Source: Trinickia acidisoli (lineage in GTDB: Bacteria > Pseudomonadota > Gammaproteobacteria > Burkholderiales > Burkholderiaceae). From it: 64,000 nt of DNA. Position 1 is the first letter of the stretch; each line of letters opens with the position of its first letter. Shown piece after piece: positions 44,588-53,156 of this stretch. Made by a program: the position numbers and the translations under genes. Location of the stretch: the NCBI RefSeq assembly GCF_017315725.1, contig NZ_JAFLRG010000001.1, forward strand, positions 124,001 to 188,000, written 5' to 3'. Below the pieces are notes generated by a model, which saw only the letters and a program-made list of their open reading frames with translations, was not told where the DNA came from and did no database searches.

Positions 44588-45589
44588 ATGAACCCGAACA
44601 CGACCTACGACGGCAAAGTCGACACCGGCACCGACATCTCGCAGCGCTTCGCGCTCGACGTGCAGGGCTTCGACGCGTTGCGCGCTCAAGCCGCGGCCTC
44701 GCCGCAGCAGGCGTTGAAGTCGACGGCCCGCCAGTTCGACGCGGTGTTCATCCAGATGATGCTCAAGAGCATGCGCGAGGCGACGCCGCAAGACGGCATC
44801 CTCGATTCGAACGACAGCAAGCAGTATCAGTCGATGCTCGATCAACAGCTCGCGCAGCAGTTGTCGTCGAAGGGGATCGGGGTGGCGGATGCGCTCATCA
44901 CGCAGCTCTCGCGCAACATGGGCGGCAGCGGCGCGAACGGCTCGGGTTCGTCCAATGCACTGAACAACTTGCTCGGCGGTGGCGGGGGCGGGAGCGGCGA
45001 CTCCGGCAATTCGGCCATGATGGGTGCGCTCGCGCGCGCGTATTCGAACGCGCAGGCGAACGGCTCGCTCGCGATGGGCAAGGGCTACTCGGGGCAGAGC
45101 TCGCTGACGCCGCCGCTGCGCGGCAACGGCGCCTCGGCCAAGGTCGACGCGTTCGTCGACAAGATGGCGGCGCCGGCGCAAGCCGCGAGCGCGGCGACGG
45201 GCATCCCGGCGCGCTTCATCGTCGGCCAAGCCGCGCTCGAATCGGGCTGGGGCAAAGGCGAGATCAAGAACGCGAACGGCACGTCGAGTCATAACGTGTT
45301 CGGCATCAAGGCGACGCCGGACTGGACGGGCAAAACGGTGTCGGCGGTCACGACCGAATACGTGAACGGCAAGCCGCGCAAGGTCGTTCAGAAATTCCGT
45401 TCCTACGGTTCGTACACCGAGGCGATGACCGACTACGCGAGCATGCTGCGCGACAACCCGCGCTATGCGTCGGTGCTGTCGACGTCACGCGACGCGGCGA
45501 GCTTTGCGCACGGCATGCAGAAAGCCGGATACGCAACCGATCCGCACTACGCGAATAAGCTGATTTCGATCATGCGGCAGATGGTTTGA
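44588..45589 (+). CDS. flgJ: Flagellar rod assembly protein/muramidase FlgJ
   Basis: A 333-residue two-domain FlgJ. The N-terminal rod-capping domain (about 15-110) has 'STARQFDAVFIQMMLKSMRE'. A Gly/Ser/Asn-rich linker (about 120-165) follows. The C-terminal glucosaminidase domain (about 180-333) has the catalytic glutamate in 'GQAALESGWGKGEI' and 'SSHNVFGIKATPDW'. It caps the rod and opens the peptidoglycan. Dual-domain FlgJ is the rule in beta- and gammaproteobacteria. Confidence 0.97.
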   Translation: MNPNTTYDGKVDTGTDISQRFALDVQGFDALRAQAAASPQQALKSTARQFDAVFIQMMLKSMREATPQDGILDSNDSKQYQSMLDQQLAQQLSSKGIGVADALITQLSRNMGGSGANGSGSSNALNNLLGGGGGGSGDSGNSAMMGALARAYSNAQANGSLAMGKGYSGQSSLTPPLRGNGASAKVDAFVDKMAAPAQAASAATGIPARFIVGQAALESGWGKGEIKNANGTSSHNVFGIKATPDWTGKTVSAVTTEYVNGKPRKVVQKFRSYGSYTEAMTDYASMLRDNPRYASVLSTSRDAASFAHGMQKAGYATDPHYANKLISIMRQMV

Positions 45590-45962
45590 CCGATTTTATC
45601 GGTAATGACGAGTGTTTAACGGGGAGCGCTTTCGAGCGCGACGGGGCCAGCAGGGAAAGACGGCATGAAGGCCGACCGCCGCACGGCGGTCGGCCGAGCC
45701 GCGATGGACAACGCCGCATCGGCCGCAGATAATGGCGCCGGTCATCGGCGAGAGACTGCAAAAGGGTTAAAGCAACGGTTGCCGGCATAGGCCGAAAACC
45801 GAGTGTTTGCTCGAAAACTAAAAAAATATTTCGAGAATACCTCTAAACTTTGCACGTCCGATGCCGCTAATCAGACAGACCCTGTTCGGATTGCTGTAAT
45901 GCATCCGAAAGCTTTGGCGCCGGCGCGTGTAGCGTGCCGCGCAAGTTCGCATACCCGAGCCC
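45590..45962 (+). other. Intergenic region flgJ-ycgR
   Basis: A 373-base gap. It holds a perfect 12-bp inverted repeat, GGCCGACCGCCG / CGGCGGTCGGCC (45670-45681 and 45684-45695), without a T-run, which may end or protect the flgB-J mRNA. A less GC-rich patch (about 45800-45870) with a sigma-28-like promoter follows. No gene is seen. Confidence 0.6.
45844..45870 (+). promoter_or_regulatory. Sigma-28 type promoter of ycgR
   Basis: TAAACTTT (45844-45851), an 11-base spacer and GCCGCTAA (45863-45870) each match the FliA consensus at 7 of 8 positions. It lies about 92 bases before the ycgR ATG. ycgR is also a FliA-dependent gene in E. coli. Confidence 0.8.
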
Positions 45963-46718
45963 ATGGATACCAATCAGTCGACTGGCCCGACGGAGGATAC
46001 CGCCGAAAATTATCATGATTTCGGTCGCCGCAATCCGCTCGAAATCGGCGTTCAGCTCCGCAACTTGGCCAACCGCGGCGATTTTCTGACCGTTCAGTAC
46101 AAGAACGGGCAACTCGTCACGAAGATTCTCGATGTCGACGTGCGCGGACGCACGTTTTCCTTCGATTGGGGCGCGCTGCCCGAGCAGAACAAAGGCGTGC
46201 TCGCCTCGCCTCACTGCATCTTCCGCGCATCGCCCGACGGCGTGCGCGTCGAGTTTTCCACCGTCACGCCGGCCGAAACGCGTTTCGAAGGGCTGCCCGC
46301 GTTCGAAGCACCGTTTCCCGAAGTGCTGTTCTACGTGCAGCGCCGCGAGTACTTTCGCGTCGACGCGCCCGTGCTCGATCCCTATTTCTGCCGCGGCCGG
46401 TTGCCCGACGGCGATACGTTCCGCTTCGAAGTACACGACTTGTCGCTGGGCGGCATCGGGCTGCGTACGACCGACGAGCGCGTCGCCGAATTGCCGATGG
46501 GCGCCATGCTCCCCGACGTCGAAGTGCACCTGAACGGGCACGGCATGCTTGCGCTCGATCTCGAACTCGTTTCGATGCGTGCGACCGACCTGCCGAACGG
46601 CGGCCGACGCTTCCAGCTCGGCATGCGTTTCGTTGCGCTGCCCGGCAGCGCGGAGAACACGCTGCAGCGCCTGATCACCCAACTCGAGATGCGCCGGCGC
46701 TCGCTCGTCAAGGCATAA
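45963..46718 (+). CDS. ycgR: Flagellar brake protein YcgR (PilZ domain, cyclic di-GMP receptor)
   Basis: A 251-residue protein with an N-terminal YcgR domain (about 15-115) and a C-terminal PilZ domain. The cyclic di-GMP-binding motif is visible as 'QRREYFRVDAP' (RxxxR) and 'DLSLGGIGLR' (D/NxSxxG). When loaded with cyclic di-GMP, YcgR binds the motor and slows or biases it. Its place between flgJ and flgK and a sigma-28-type promoter support the flagellar role. Confidence 0.95.
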   Translation: MDTNQSTGPTEDTAENYHDFGRRNPLEIGVQLRNLANRGDFLTVQYKNGQLVTKILDVDVRGRTFSFDWGALPEQNKGVLASPHCIFRASPDGVRVEFSTVTPAETRFEGLPAFEAPFPEVLFYVQRREYFRVDAPVLDPYFCRGRLPDGDTFRFEVHDLSLGGIGLRTTDERVAELPMGAMLPDVEVHLNGHGMLALDLELVSMRATDLPNGGRRFQLGMRFVALPGSAENTLQRLITQLEMRRRSLVKA

Positions 46719-46726
46719 AAAAATCC

Positions 46727-46757
46727 GGGGGCGGCACATGCGGCCCCCTTAAATTTT
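46727..46757 (+). terminator. Terminator hairpin after ycgR
   Basis: GGGGGC (46727-46732) pairs with GCCCCC (46743-46748) and is followed by TTAAATTTT. An A-run (46717-46723) on the other side would make it active in both directions. It sits right behind the ycgR stop and its T-tract overlaps the flgK promoter's -35 element. Confidence 0.65.
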
Positions 46758-46775
46758 CGTTCGCGCGGCCGTTAT
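46749..46775 (+). promoter_or_regulatory. Sigma-28 type promoter of flgK-flgL
   Basis: TTAAATTT (46749-46756), an 11-base spacer and GCCGTTAT (46768-46775) match the FliA consensus at 6 of 8 positions each. It lies about 58 bases before the flgK ATG. The -10 element is identical to that of flgM. Confidence 0.6.
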
Positions 46776-46833
46776 ACATGTGTTCCCTCAACGCGGCGGA
46801 CGGCCCTATGGCGTCTGCCCTTCAGGAAGACGC

Positions 46834-48837
46834 ATGTCCAACGATATTTTCAGCATCGGCCTGTCCGGGCTCAACGCCGCCCAATGGGGGCTGCAAACGA
46901 CGAGCGAGAACATCTCGAACGCGTCGACGGCGGGTTACACGGTCGAGAACCCGGTCTATGCCGAGGCGAGCGGCCAGTACACCGGCTCCGGCTATCTCGG
47001 CAACGGCGTCGACACCGTCACGGTGCAGCGCAACTACAGCCAGTACCTGTCCACGCAGCTCAACAACGCCACGTCGACGAACAGTGCGCTGTCGGCCAAC
47101 TACTCGATGGCGTCGCAGTTGAGCAACCTCGTGGGTAGCCCGACCTCCGGCATCTCCTCGGCGATCACGACGTTTTTCACGGGCCTGCAGGACGTCTCGA
47201 CCAGCCCCAATACGACGGCGACGCGCGAGACCGCGGTCAGCGACGCGCAAACGCTCGTCTCGCAGATCAACGCGGCCGGCCAGCAATACGACCAACTGCG
47301 TCAGAGCGTGAACACGCAGCTCACGACGGCCGTCAATTCGGTCAACACGTACACGTCGCAAATCGCCGGCCTGAACACGGAAATCGCCGCGGCGAGCGCG
47401 CAAGGCCAGCCGCCGAACCAGTTGCTCGACCAGCGCGATGAGGCCGTCGCGAATCTGTCGCAACTCGTGGGCGTGTCGGTCGTGCAAAACTCGAGCGGCT
47501 ACAGCGTCTTCATGGGTAACGGCCAGCCGCTCGTCGTGGCGGGGCAAAGCTTCCAACTCGGCACGGCGACGTCGCAGAGCGATCCGAGCGAGCTCGCCGT
47601 CACCTACAACGGCATGGCCGGTTCGTCGCCACCGTCGTCGTCGGTCGAATATCTGTCGTCGTCGGCGACGACGGGCGGCACCATCGGCGGCCTGCTCACG
47701 TTTCGCAGCCAGACGCTCGATCCGGCCGAATCGCAGCTCGGCGCGATCGCGACGAGCTTCGCCGCGCAGGTGAATTCGCAAAACGCGCTCGGGCTCGATC
47801 TGTCGGGCAATGCGGGCGGCAACCTGTTCACCGCCGGCAGCCCGACCGTCTACTCGAACGCGGCCAACACGGGCAATGCGACGCTGTCGGTCAGCTTCGC
47901 GAACGCCGCGCAACCGACGAGCGACGACTATGCGCTTTCGTACTCGGGCAGCACGTACACGCTGACCGATACGACGACGGGCACCGTCGTCGGCACCTCG
48001 GCCACGGCGCCGAACGGTACGACCGCGATGGGCGGGCTCATGCTGAACATCACGTCGGGCTCGATGAGCGCGGGCGATTCGTTCACGATCCAGCCCACGC
48101 GCGGCGCGCTCGACAGTTTCGGGCTGACCACGTCGAATCCGTCGGCGATCGCGGCGGCGTCGCCGGTGCTCGCGTCGGCCTCGACCGAGAACACGGGCTC
48201 GGCGTCGATCACGCAAGGCACGGTGAGCGCCGGCTACCAGATCTCGGGCACGACGACGCTCACGTACGATTCGACGACGGGCACGCTGAGCGGCTTCCAA
48301 GTGGGGACGACCGTGACGGTCGCCGGCTCGCCGCCCACGACGATTCCGATCACGTCCGCGACGACGACGGTGCCCTACAGCCCGGCGCAAGGCGCGACGC
48401 TGACGATCAACAGCACGACGCAGCCGCCGCCGGCAGGCATCACGAACGGCGTGTCGCTGTCGATTTCGGGCACGCCCGCGAACGGCGATACGTTCACGAT
48501 CGCGCCGAATACGGGCACGTTCGACGGCAGCAATGCGCTCGCGATGTCGAAGATCGTCTCCAACAACACGCTGAACGGCGGTACCTCGACGCTGACGGGC
48601 GCCTATGCCTCGTACGTCGACAACGTCGGCAATGCCGCGAGCCAACTCCAGGCGGCGAGCACGTCGCAATCGGCGCTCGTGACGCAGATCACGTCGGCGC
48701 AGCAATCGGTTTCGGGCGTCAATCTCGATGAAGAGGCGTCCAACCTGCTGCAATACCAGCAGGCCTATCAAGCGAACAGCAAGGTGATTCAGACGGCTGA
48801 ATCGATGTTCCAAACCTTGATCGGCATCTTCCAATAA
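46834..48837 (+). CDS. flgK: Flagellar hook-filament junction protein FlgK (HAP1)
   Basis: A 667-residue FlgK joining hook and filament. The N-terminus 'SNDIFSIGLSGLNAAQWGLQ' continues TTSENISNASTAGY; conserved coiled-coil ends include 'GVNLDEEASNLLQYQQAYQA' and NSKVIQTAESMFQTLIGIFQ at the C-terminus. The middle is a long Thr/Ser/Gly-rich, fast-evolving region. It is longer than enteric FlgK (about 550). ATG 46834 follows AGGAAGA; an upstream in-frame start is rejected. Confidence 0.97.
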   Translation: MSNDIFSIGLSGLNAAQWGLQTTSENISNASTAGYTVENPVYAEASGQYTGSGYLGNGVDTVTVQRNYSQYLSTQLNNATSTNSALSANYSMASQLSNLVGSPTSGISSAITTFFTGLQDVSTSPNTTATRETAVSDAQTLVSQINAAGQQYDQLRQSVNTQLTTAVNSVNTYTSQIAGLNTEIAAASAQGQPPNQLLDQRDEAVANLSQLVGVSVVQNSSGYSVFMGNGQPLVVAGQSFQLGTATSQSDPSELAVTYNGMAGSSPPSSSVEYLSSSATTGGTIGGLLTFRSQTLDPAESQLGAIATSFAAQVNSQNALGLDLSGNAGGNLFTAGSPTVYSNAANTGNATLSVSFANAAQPTSDDYALSYSGSTYTLTDTTTGTVVGTSATAPNGTTAMGGLMLNITSGSMSAGDSFTIQPTRGALDSFGLTTSNPSAIAAASPVLASASTENTGSASITQGTVSAGYQISGTTTLTYDSTTGTLSGFQVGTTVTVAGSPPTTIPITSATTTVPYSPAQGATLTINSTTQPPPAGITNGVSLSISGTPANGDTFTIAPNTGTFDGSNALAMSKIVSNNTLNGGTSTLTGAYASYVDNVGNAASQLQAASTSQSALVTQITSAQQSVSGVNLDEEASNLLQYQQAYQANSKVIQTAESMFQTLIGIFQ

Positions 48838-48848
48838 GGCGGTCAGCG

Positions 48849-50087
48849 ATGCGTATCTCGACTTCCGAGTTCTATAGCCAGAATATCCAGACGATGGATA
48901 ATCAGGAGAACCAGCTCGCGACGTACTACCAGCAGCTCTCGAGCGGCCAGGCGCTGACGACGCCGGCCGACAATCCGCTCGCCGCGGCGCAAGCCGTGCA
49001 GTTGTCGATGACGTCGGCGACGCTGACGCAGTACCAGAGCAACCAGAGCACGGCGCTCTCGTCGCTGCAGCTCGAAGACGAGACGCTCTCGAGCGTGGCC
49101 AACACGATGCAAAGCATCAACGCGCAGATCACGCAGGCCGGCGACGGCAGCCTGAGCGATGCCGAGCGTTCCTCGATCGCGAAGGAAATGGAAGGCTATC
49201 GCAGCCAGTTGCTGACGCTCGCCAACACGAGCGACAGCGCCGGCAACTACCTGTTTTCGGGTTATCAAGCGTCGACCGCTCCGTTTGCCAACGCCGCCGG
49301 CGGCGGGGTGACGTACCTCGGCGACAACGGTCTGCGCCAAGCCCAGGTGGCCTCCACGACGCAAATCGCGACGAACGACAGCGGCGCGAGCGTGTTCCTC
49401 ACGGTACCTTCGGTGGGTACGTCGCCCGTTTCGGCGGGCAGCTCGACCAACACGGGTACGGGCACGATCGGTGCGGCTTCGATCACGAACGCATCGGCCA
49501 CGACCAACAACGACAGCTATTCGATCACGTTCGGCGGCACGATCGCCGCGCCCACGTACACGGTCACCGACAATACGGCGGTGCCGCCGACGACGACGGC
49601 CGCCACGGCCTTCAACGCGAGTACGCCGATTCAACTCGGTTCGGGCATGCAGGTGTCGATTTCCGGCGCGCCCAGCCCCGGAGATACGTTTTCGGTCACG
49701 CCGGCAACGTCGTCGCAGAACAGCGACGTGTTTGCGACGATCGACAAGATCATCACGGCACTGCAAACGCCGGCGACCAACAACCCATCGGCCACGGCGA
49801 ACCTGACCAACGCGCTGACGTCGGGCACGGCGGCCTTCCAGAATTCGCTGACGAACATCACCGTGGTTCAGGCGTCGGTCGGCGGCCGCGAGCAAGAGTT
49901 GCAAGCGCTGCAGACGACGACGCAGTCGAACTCACTGCAAGCGCAAAGCAATCTGTCGAATCTGACCGACATCAACATGGTGTCGGTCATCAGCAACTAC
50001 GAGCAGGAGCAGAACGCCCTGGAGGCTGCGCAGAAGTCGTTCGTGCAGATTCAAGGCATGTCGCTGTTCCAGTACATCAGCTCCTGA
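48849..50087 (+). CDS. flgL: Flagellar hook-filament junction protein FlgL (HAP3)
   Basis: A 412-residue FlgL. The N-terminus 'RISTSEFYSQNIQTMDNQEN' and 'YYQQLSSGQALTTPADNPLA' are flagellin-like, as expected. The C-terminus has 'ASVGGREQELQALQTTTQSN' and 'MVSVISNYEQEQNALEAAQK'. The central part is Thr/Ser/Ala-rich and longer than in enterics (317 residues). It is 11 bases behind flgK and followed by a strong terminator. Confidence 0.97.
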   Translation: MRISTSEFYSQNIQTMDNQENQLATYYQQLSSGQALTTPADNPLAAAQAVQLSMTSATLTQYQSNQSTALSSLQLEDETLSSVANTMQSINAQITQAGDGSLSDAERSSIAKEMEGYRSQLLTLANTSDSAGNYLFSGYQASTAPFANAAGGGVTYLGDNGLRQAQVASTTQIATNDSGASVFLTVPSVGTSPVSAGSSTNTGTGTIGAASITNASATTNNDSYSITFGGTIAAPTYTVTDNTAVPPTTTAATAFNASTPIQLGSGMQVSISGAPSPGDTFSVTPATSSQNSDVFATIDKIITALQTPATNNPSATANLTNALTSGTAAFQNSLTNITVVQASVGGREQELQALQTTTQSNSLQAQSNLSNLTDINMVSVISNYEQEQNALEAAQKSFVQIQGMSLFQYISS

Positions 50088-50121
50088 TTGACGCCACACG
50101 CCCGCAAGGGCGTGCGATCCG

Positions 50122-50157
50122 GCCGAAGCCCCGTCGTCGGGACTTCGGCTTTTTTTA
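50122..50157 (+). terminator. Intrinsic terminator of flgK-flgL
   Basis: GCCGAAG (50122-50128) pairs with CTTCGGC (50143-50149), with a CCCC/GGGA inner part, and runs straight into eight T residues. This is the clearest intrinsic terminator in the window. It separates flgL from the convergent fliR. Confidence 0.92.
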
Positions 50158-50186
50158 TGGGCGACGCGGGAGCGGCGGGCGATGCG

Positions 50187-50969
50187 CTAACGCAGCGCCG
50201 CGGCGACGCGCCCCATCTCGTCGATACCGGTATCGACGAGATGCGCGAAGAACGGAATCATGTTCGGCAGCATCAGCATCAAGAGCAGCATGCCGACCAT
50301 CAGCGTGACCGAGAAGCCGATCTGGAACACGCCGATCTGCGGGGCGGCGCGATTGAGGATGCCGAGCGACAGGCTCGCGATGAGCAGAGCGATGACGACG
50401 GGCAGCGACAGCAACAGGCCCGCCGTGAAAATCGCGCCGCCCCATTGCGCGAGCGTGTTCAGCCCCGGCGGGCCAAGCGCGGCCGACGCGATCGGCACGG
50501 ACTGGAACGATTCGATCAGCGCTGCGATCACTTGCAGATGGCCGTTGTAGGCAAGGAACGCGAGCGTTGCGACCACGTTCAGAAAGCTCGAGATGACCTG
50601 CGAGGACGCGTCCGAGCCCGGATCGAAGAACGTCGCGAAGCCGAGCCCCATCTGCAGCCCGACGAGCGAGCCCGCCATCTCGACGGCGGCGAACACGACT
50701 TGCATCGTGAATCCGAGCGCCGCGCCGATCAACAACTGCGTGACCATGATCCAGACGCCGGTGGCCGAAAAGACGGTGGCTTGCGGCATCGCGGGCAGCG
50801 TGGGCGCCACGATGAGCGTGATGAACGCCGCGAGGGCGATCTTGATGCGGGCGGGCACGGACGTATGGCCGAACACGGGCGAAGCCGCGACGAGCGCGAC
50901 GATGCGCGTAAACGGCCAGAGGAACGCCGTGAGCCAGGCGTTCAACTGTGCGTAGGTGACCGTGAACAT
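50187..50969 (-). CDS. fliR: Flagellar export apparatus protein FliR
   Basis: A 260-residue integral membrane protein with about five to six hydrophobic segments and few charges. Conserved blocks include 'LWPFTRIVALVAASPVFGHT' at about 17-36, and 'QMGLGFATFFDPGSDASSQV'. With FliP and FliQ it forms the export gate core. It is the last gene of the fliLMNOPQR run. Confidence 0.96.
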   Translation of the reverse strand: MFTVTYAQLNAWLTAFLWPFTRIVALVAASPVFGHTSVPARIKIALAAFITLIVAPTLPAMPQATVFSATGVWIMVTQLLIGAALGFTMQVVFAAVEMAGSLVGLQMGLGFATFFDPGSDASSQVISSFLNVVATLAFLAYNGHLQVIAALIESFQSVPIASAALGPPGLNTLAQWGGAIFTAGLLLSLPVVIALLIASLSLGILNRAAPQIGVFQIGFSVTLMVGMLLLMLMLPNMIPFFAHLVDTGIDEMGRVAAALR

Positions 50970-50993
50970 CGGTGGGGGCGGGGCCGGCGCGCT

Positions 50994-51263
50994 TTACCCC
51001 GCGAGCTGAGGGATGTTCGTGAGCATCTCGCGCATGTAGTCGAGCGCGATCGAGAGCATCCATGGGCCCGCAATGACGAGCGTGATCGTCACGGCCATGA
51101 GCTTCGGGATGAACGAAAGCGTCGATTCGTTGATCTGCGTGGCGGCCTGGAAAAAGCTCACGAGCAAGCCCACGATCAGCGAGACGAGCAGCGGCGGCGC
51201 CGTGAGCAGCAAGGCGACGTACATTGCGCGATGCGCGAGCGTCAGTACGGATTCGGGCGTCAT
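50994..51263 (-). CDS. fliQ: Flagellar export apparatus protein FliQ
   Basis: An 89-residue protein with two transmembrane helices, exactly the family length. It begins 'MTPESVLTLAHRAMYVALLL' and has 'APPLLVSLIVGLLVSFFQAA' then TQINESTLSFIPK, a strongly conserved FliQ pattern. The ATG at 51263 is used; a longer in-frame start would fuse unrelated residues. It lies between fliP and fliR. Confidence 0.97.
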   Translation of the reverse strand: MTPESVLTLAHRAMYVALLLTAPPLLVSLIVGLLVSFFQAATQINESTLSFIPKLMAVTITLVIAGPWMLSIALDYMREMLTNIPQLAG

Positions 51264-51312
51264 GAGAGCGGTCCTCGGAAAAGCGGGCTCATCGGTGAAC
51301 TCGGAAGCGGGC

Positions 51313-52092
51313 TCAGGCGAAACTTTGCGCGAGCGAGCCGATGAGCAGTTGCCAACCATCCACGAGCACGAACAGCATGAGCTTGAAAGGCAGCGAAATG
51401 GTGACGGGCGAGACCATCATCATCCCCATCGACATCAACACGCTGGCAACGACCATGTCGATGATCAGAAACGGAATGAAGATCGTGAAACCGATCTGAA
51501 AGGCCGTCTTGAGCTCGCTCGTGACGAACGCGGGCACGAGCAGCGAGAGCGGCACGTCCTCGGGCCCTTGCAGCGGCGGCGAATGCGAGATCTTCGCGAA
51601 TAGGGCGAGATCCGATTCGCGCGTCTGCTTCAGCATGAACTGCTTGAACGGGGCAACGCCGCGCGTCACCGCCGTCTCCATCGGAATCGTGCCGTCGGCG
51701 AACGGTTTGTAGCCGTCGTTGTAAGCCTTGGTGATGACGGGCGACATCACGAACAGCGTCAAGAACAGCGCGAGCCCGACGAGCACCTGATTCGGCGGCG
51801 TCGTGGTGGTGCCGAGCGCTTGGCGCAGCAGCGAGAGCACGATGATGATGCGCGTGAAGCTCGTCATCATCAGCACCATCGCGGGCAGGAACGACAGCAT
51901 CGTGAGCAGCAGCATCGTCTGCACGCTCAGCGAGTAGGTCGTGCCGCCGTTCGGGCCGGGGCTCGTCGTGAAGGCGGGGAGTCCCGTCGGCGCCGTTTGC
52001 GCGTGCGAGAGTTGCGGCAGCAGCGTGAAGATCAAAAAGGGCAGTGCGGGTAGCGCGGCGCGCGCGAGCCGCACGATGGGCCTGGACGACAT
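51313..52092 (-). CDS. fliP: Flagellar export apparatus protein FliP
   Basis: A 259-residue membrane protein with a cleavable N-terminal signal ('[14 protein letters not shown]') and about four transmembrane helices. Conserved blocks are '[20 protein letters not shown]' then [13 protein letters not shown], '[20 protein letters not shown]', and the end '[18 protein letters not shown]' followed by [18 protein letters not shown]. Five FliP subunits form the export pore. Confidence 0.97.
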   Translation of the reverse strand: MSSRPIVRLARAALPALPFLIFTLLPQLSHAQTAPTGLPAFTTSPGPNGGTTYSLSVQTMLLLTMLSFLPAMVLMMTSFTRIIIVLSLLRQALGTTTTPPNQVLVGLALFLTLFVMSPVITKAYNDGYKPFADGTIPMETAVTRGVAPFKQFMLKQTRESDLALFAKISHSPPLQGPEDVPLSLLVPAFVTSELKTAFQIGFTIFIPFLIIDMVVASVLMSMGMMMVSPVTISLPFKLMLFVLVDGWQLLIGSLAQSFA

Positions 52093-52095
52093 TTT

Positions 52096-52674
52096 TTACT
52101 TGCCTCCGCCCGAAGGCCGAGAAAACCGCTTTCTTGCTTCACCGGCCAGCGCGGCGCGAAAGCGCGAGCCGAACGTGCCGGGCAGGGTGCTGTCCGCAGG
52201 GTCGGCGCCGCTGACGGGCGTGCCGATGCGGGCATCGGCCGTCGGCGCCGGCATGGAATGGAGCAGCCGCACGCTGCCGGGCGAGGCGCCGAGCACGAGC
52301 CAGGTGTCGCCGATCTCGACGACGGCCACGCGCTCCTTGCCGCCGAGCGAGACGCCGCCGACGGTGCGCACGAGCTGGCCGCGCGCCGAAGGCTGCAGGC
52401 CCAGGCGTCGGGCGAGCCACGCGCAGGCGAACACGAGCGCGACGACGACGGCCAAGCCGATGAGCGTTTGTAGCACGGCGCCCACGCCGATGGACGGCAC
52501 GGCTGTGCCGGCCCCTACGCGCGAGGCGATTTGCGCGGCGTGGTTGACCGCGTTCATGTCGGCGGCCATGGCCGCGGGTGCGAACACCGCCGATGCGGCT
52601 GCCGCTGCCGCATACGCCGCGAGGATTGCCGCCACGCGCCGCAGCAGCGGCGCACGGTGCAAGCGAGCTTTCAT
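52096..52674 (-). CDS. fliO: Flagellar biosynthetic protein FliO
   Basis: A 192-residue protein with an N-terminal hydrophobic signal-like segment, one clear transmembrane helix 'TLIGLAVVVALVFACAWLAR' (about 71-90) and a small cytoplasmic domain with 'LVRTVGGVSLGGKERVAVVE' and 'DTWLVLGASPGSVRLLH' typical of FliO. It assists FliP ring assembly. It lies three bases from fliP and overlaps fliN by four bases. Confidence 0.92.
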   Translation of the reverse strand: MKARLHRAPLLRRVAAILAAYAAAAAASAVFAPAAMAADMNAVNHAAQIASRVGAGTAVPSIGVGAVLQTLIGLAVVVALVFACAWLARRLGLQPSARGQLVRTVGGVSLGGKERVAVVEIGDTWLVLGASPGSVRLLHSMPAPTADARIGTPVSGADPADSTLPGTFGSRFRAALAGEARKRFSRPSGGGK

Positions 52675-53156
52675 CGATTCAATTTTCGAATGCGCTCGGC
52701 CGGCGTGATGATGTCGGTCAGCCGGATGCCGAACTTGTCGTTGACCACGACGACTTCACCTTGGGCAATCAAACAGCCGTTCACGAGCACGTCCATCGGC
52801 TCGCCGGCCATCCCGTCGAGTTCGACGACGGAACCTTGCGCAAGTTGCAGCAAATTGCGGATCGCAATTTTCGTGCGCCCGAGCTCGACCGTCATCTGGA
52901 CGGGAATATCCAGGATCATGTCGATGTCGTTGCGCGTCGACGTCGGCTCGACCTTCGACAGCGGCTGGAACACGCCGGCCGCGGGCGCGGGCGTCGGGTT
53001 CGAGTTCTGCTCGGCCAGTGCGGCAGCCCAATCGTCGAGGCCGCCCTCGTCGTCCGCGGCCGCGGCGGCTTTCTTGGCGGTCTCGGCGGCCATGGCGGCC
53101 ATTTGCGCGTCGACTTGGCCGGCGCCTTCGCCCGGGGTCGCGTTCAGATCACTCAT
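52671..53156 (-). CDS. fliN: Flagellar motor switch protein FliN
   Basis: A 161-residue C-ring protein. The C-terminal SpoA domain runs from 'DIPVQMTVELGRTKIAIRNL' to 'FGIRLTDIITPAERIRKLNR'. The N-terminal 75 residues are acidic/Ala-rich and variable. With FliM it forms the bottom of the C ring and a docking site for FliH. It overlaps fliM by eight bases. Confidence 0.97.
   Translation of the reverse strand: MSDLNATPGEGAGQVDAQMAAMAAETAKKAAAAADDEGGLDDWAAALAEQNSNPTPAPAAGVFQPLSKVEPTSTRNDIDMILDIPVQMTVELGRTKIAIRNLLQLAQGSVVELDGMAGEPMDVLVNGCLIAQGEVVVVNDKFGIRLTDIITPAERIRKLNR

Noticed and set aside
47000..48834. 670-codon minus-strand frame opposite flgK
   Set aside because: Arg-rich antisense shadow without a recognisable domain; flgK on the plus strand is certain.
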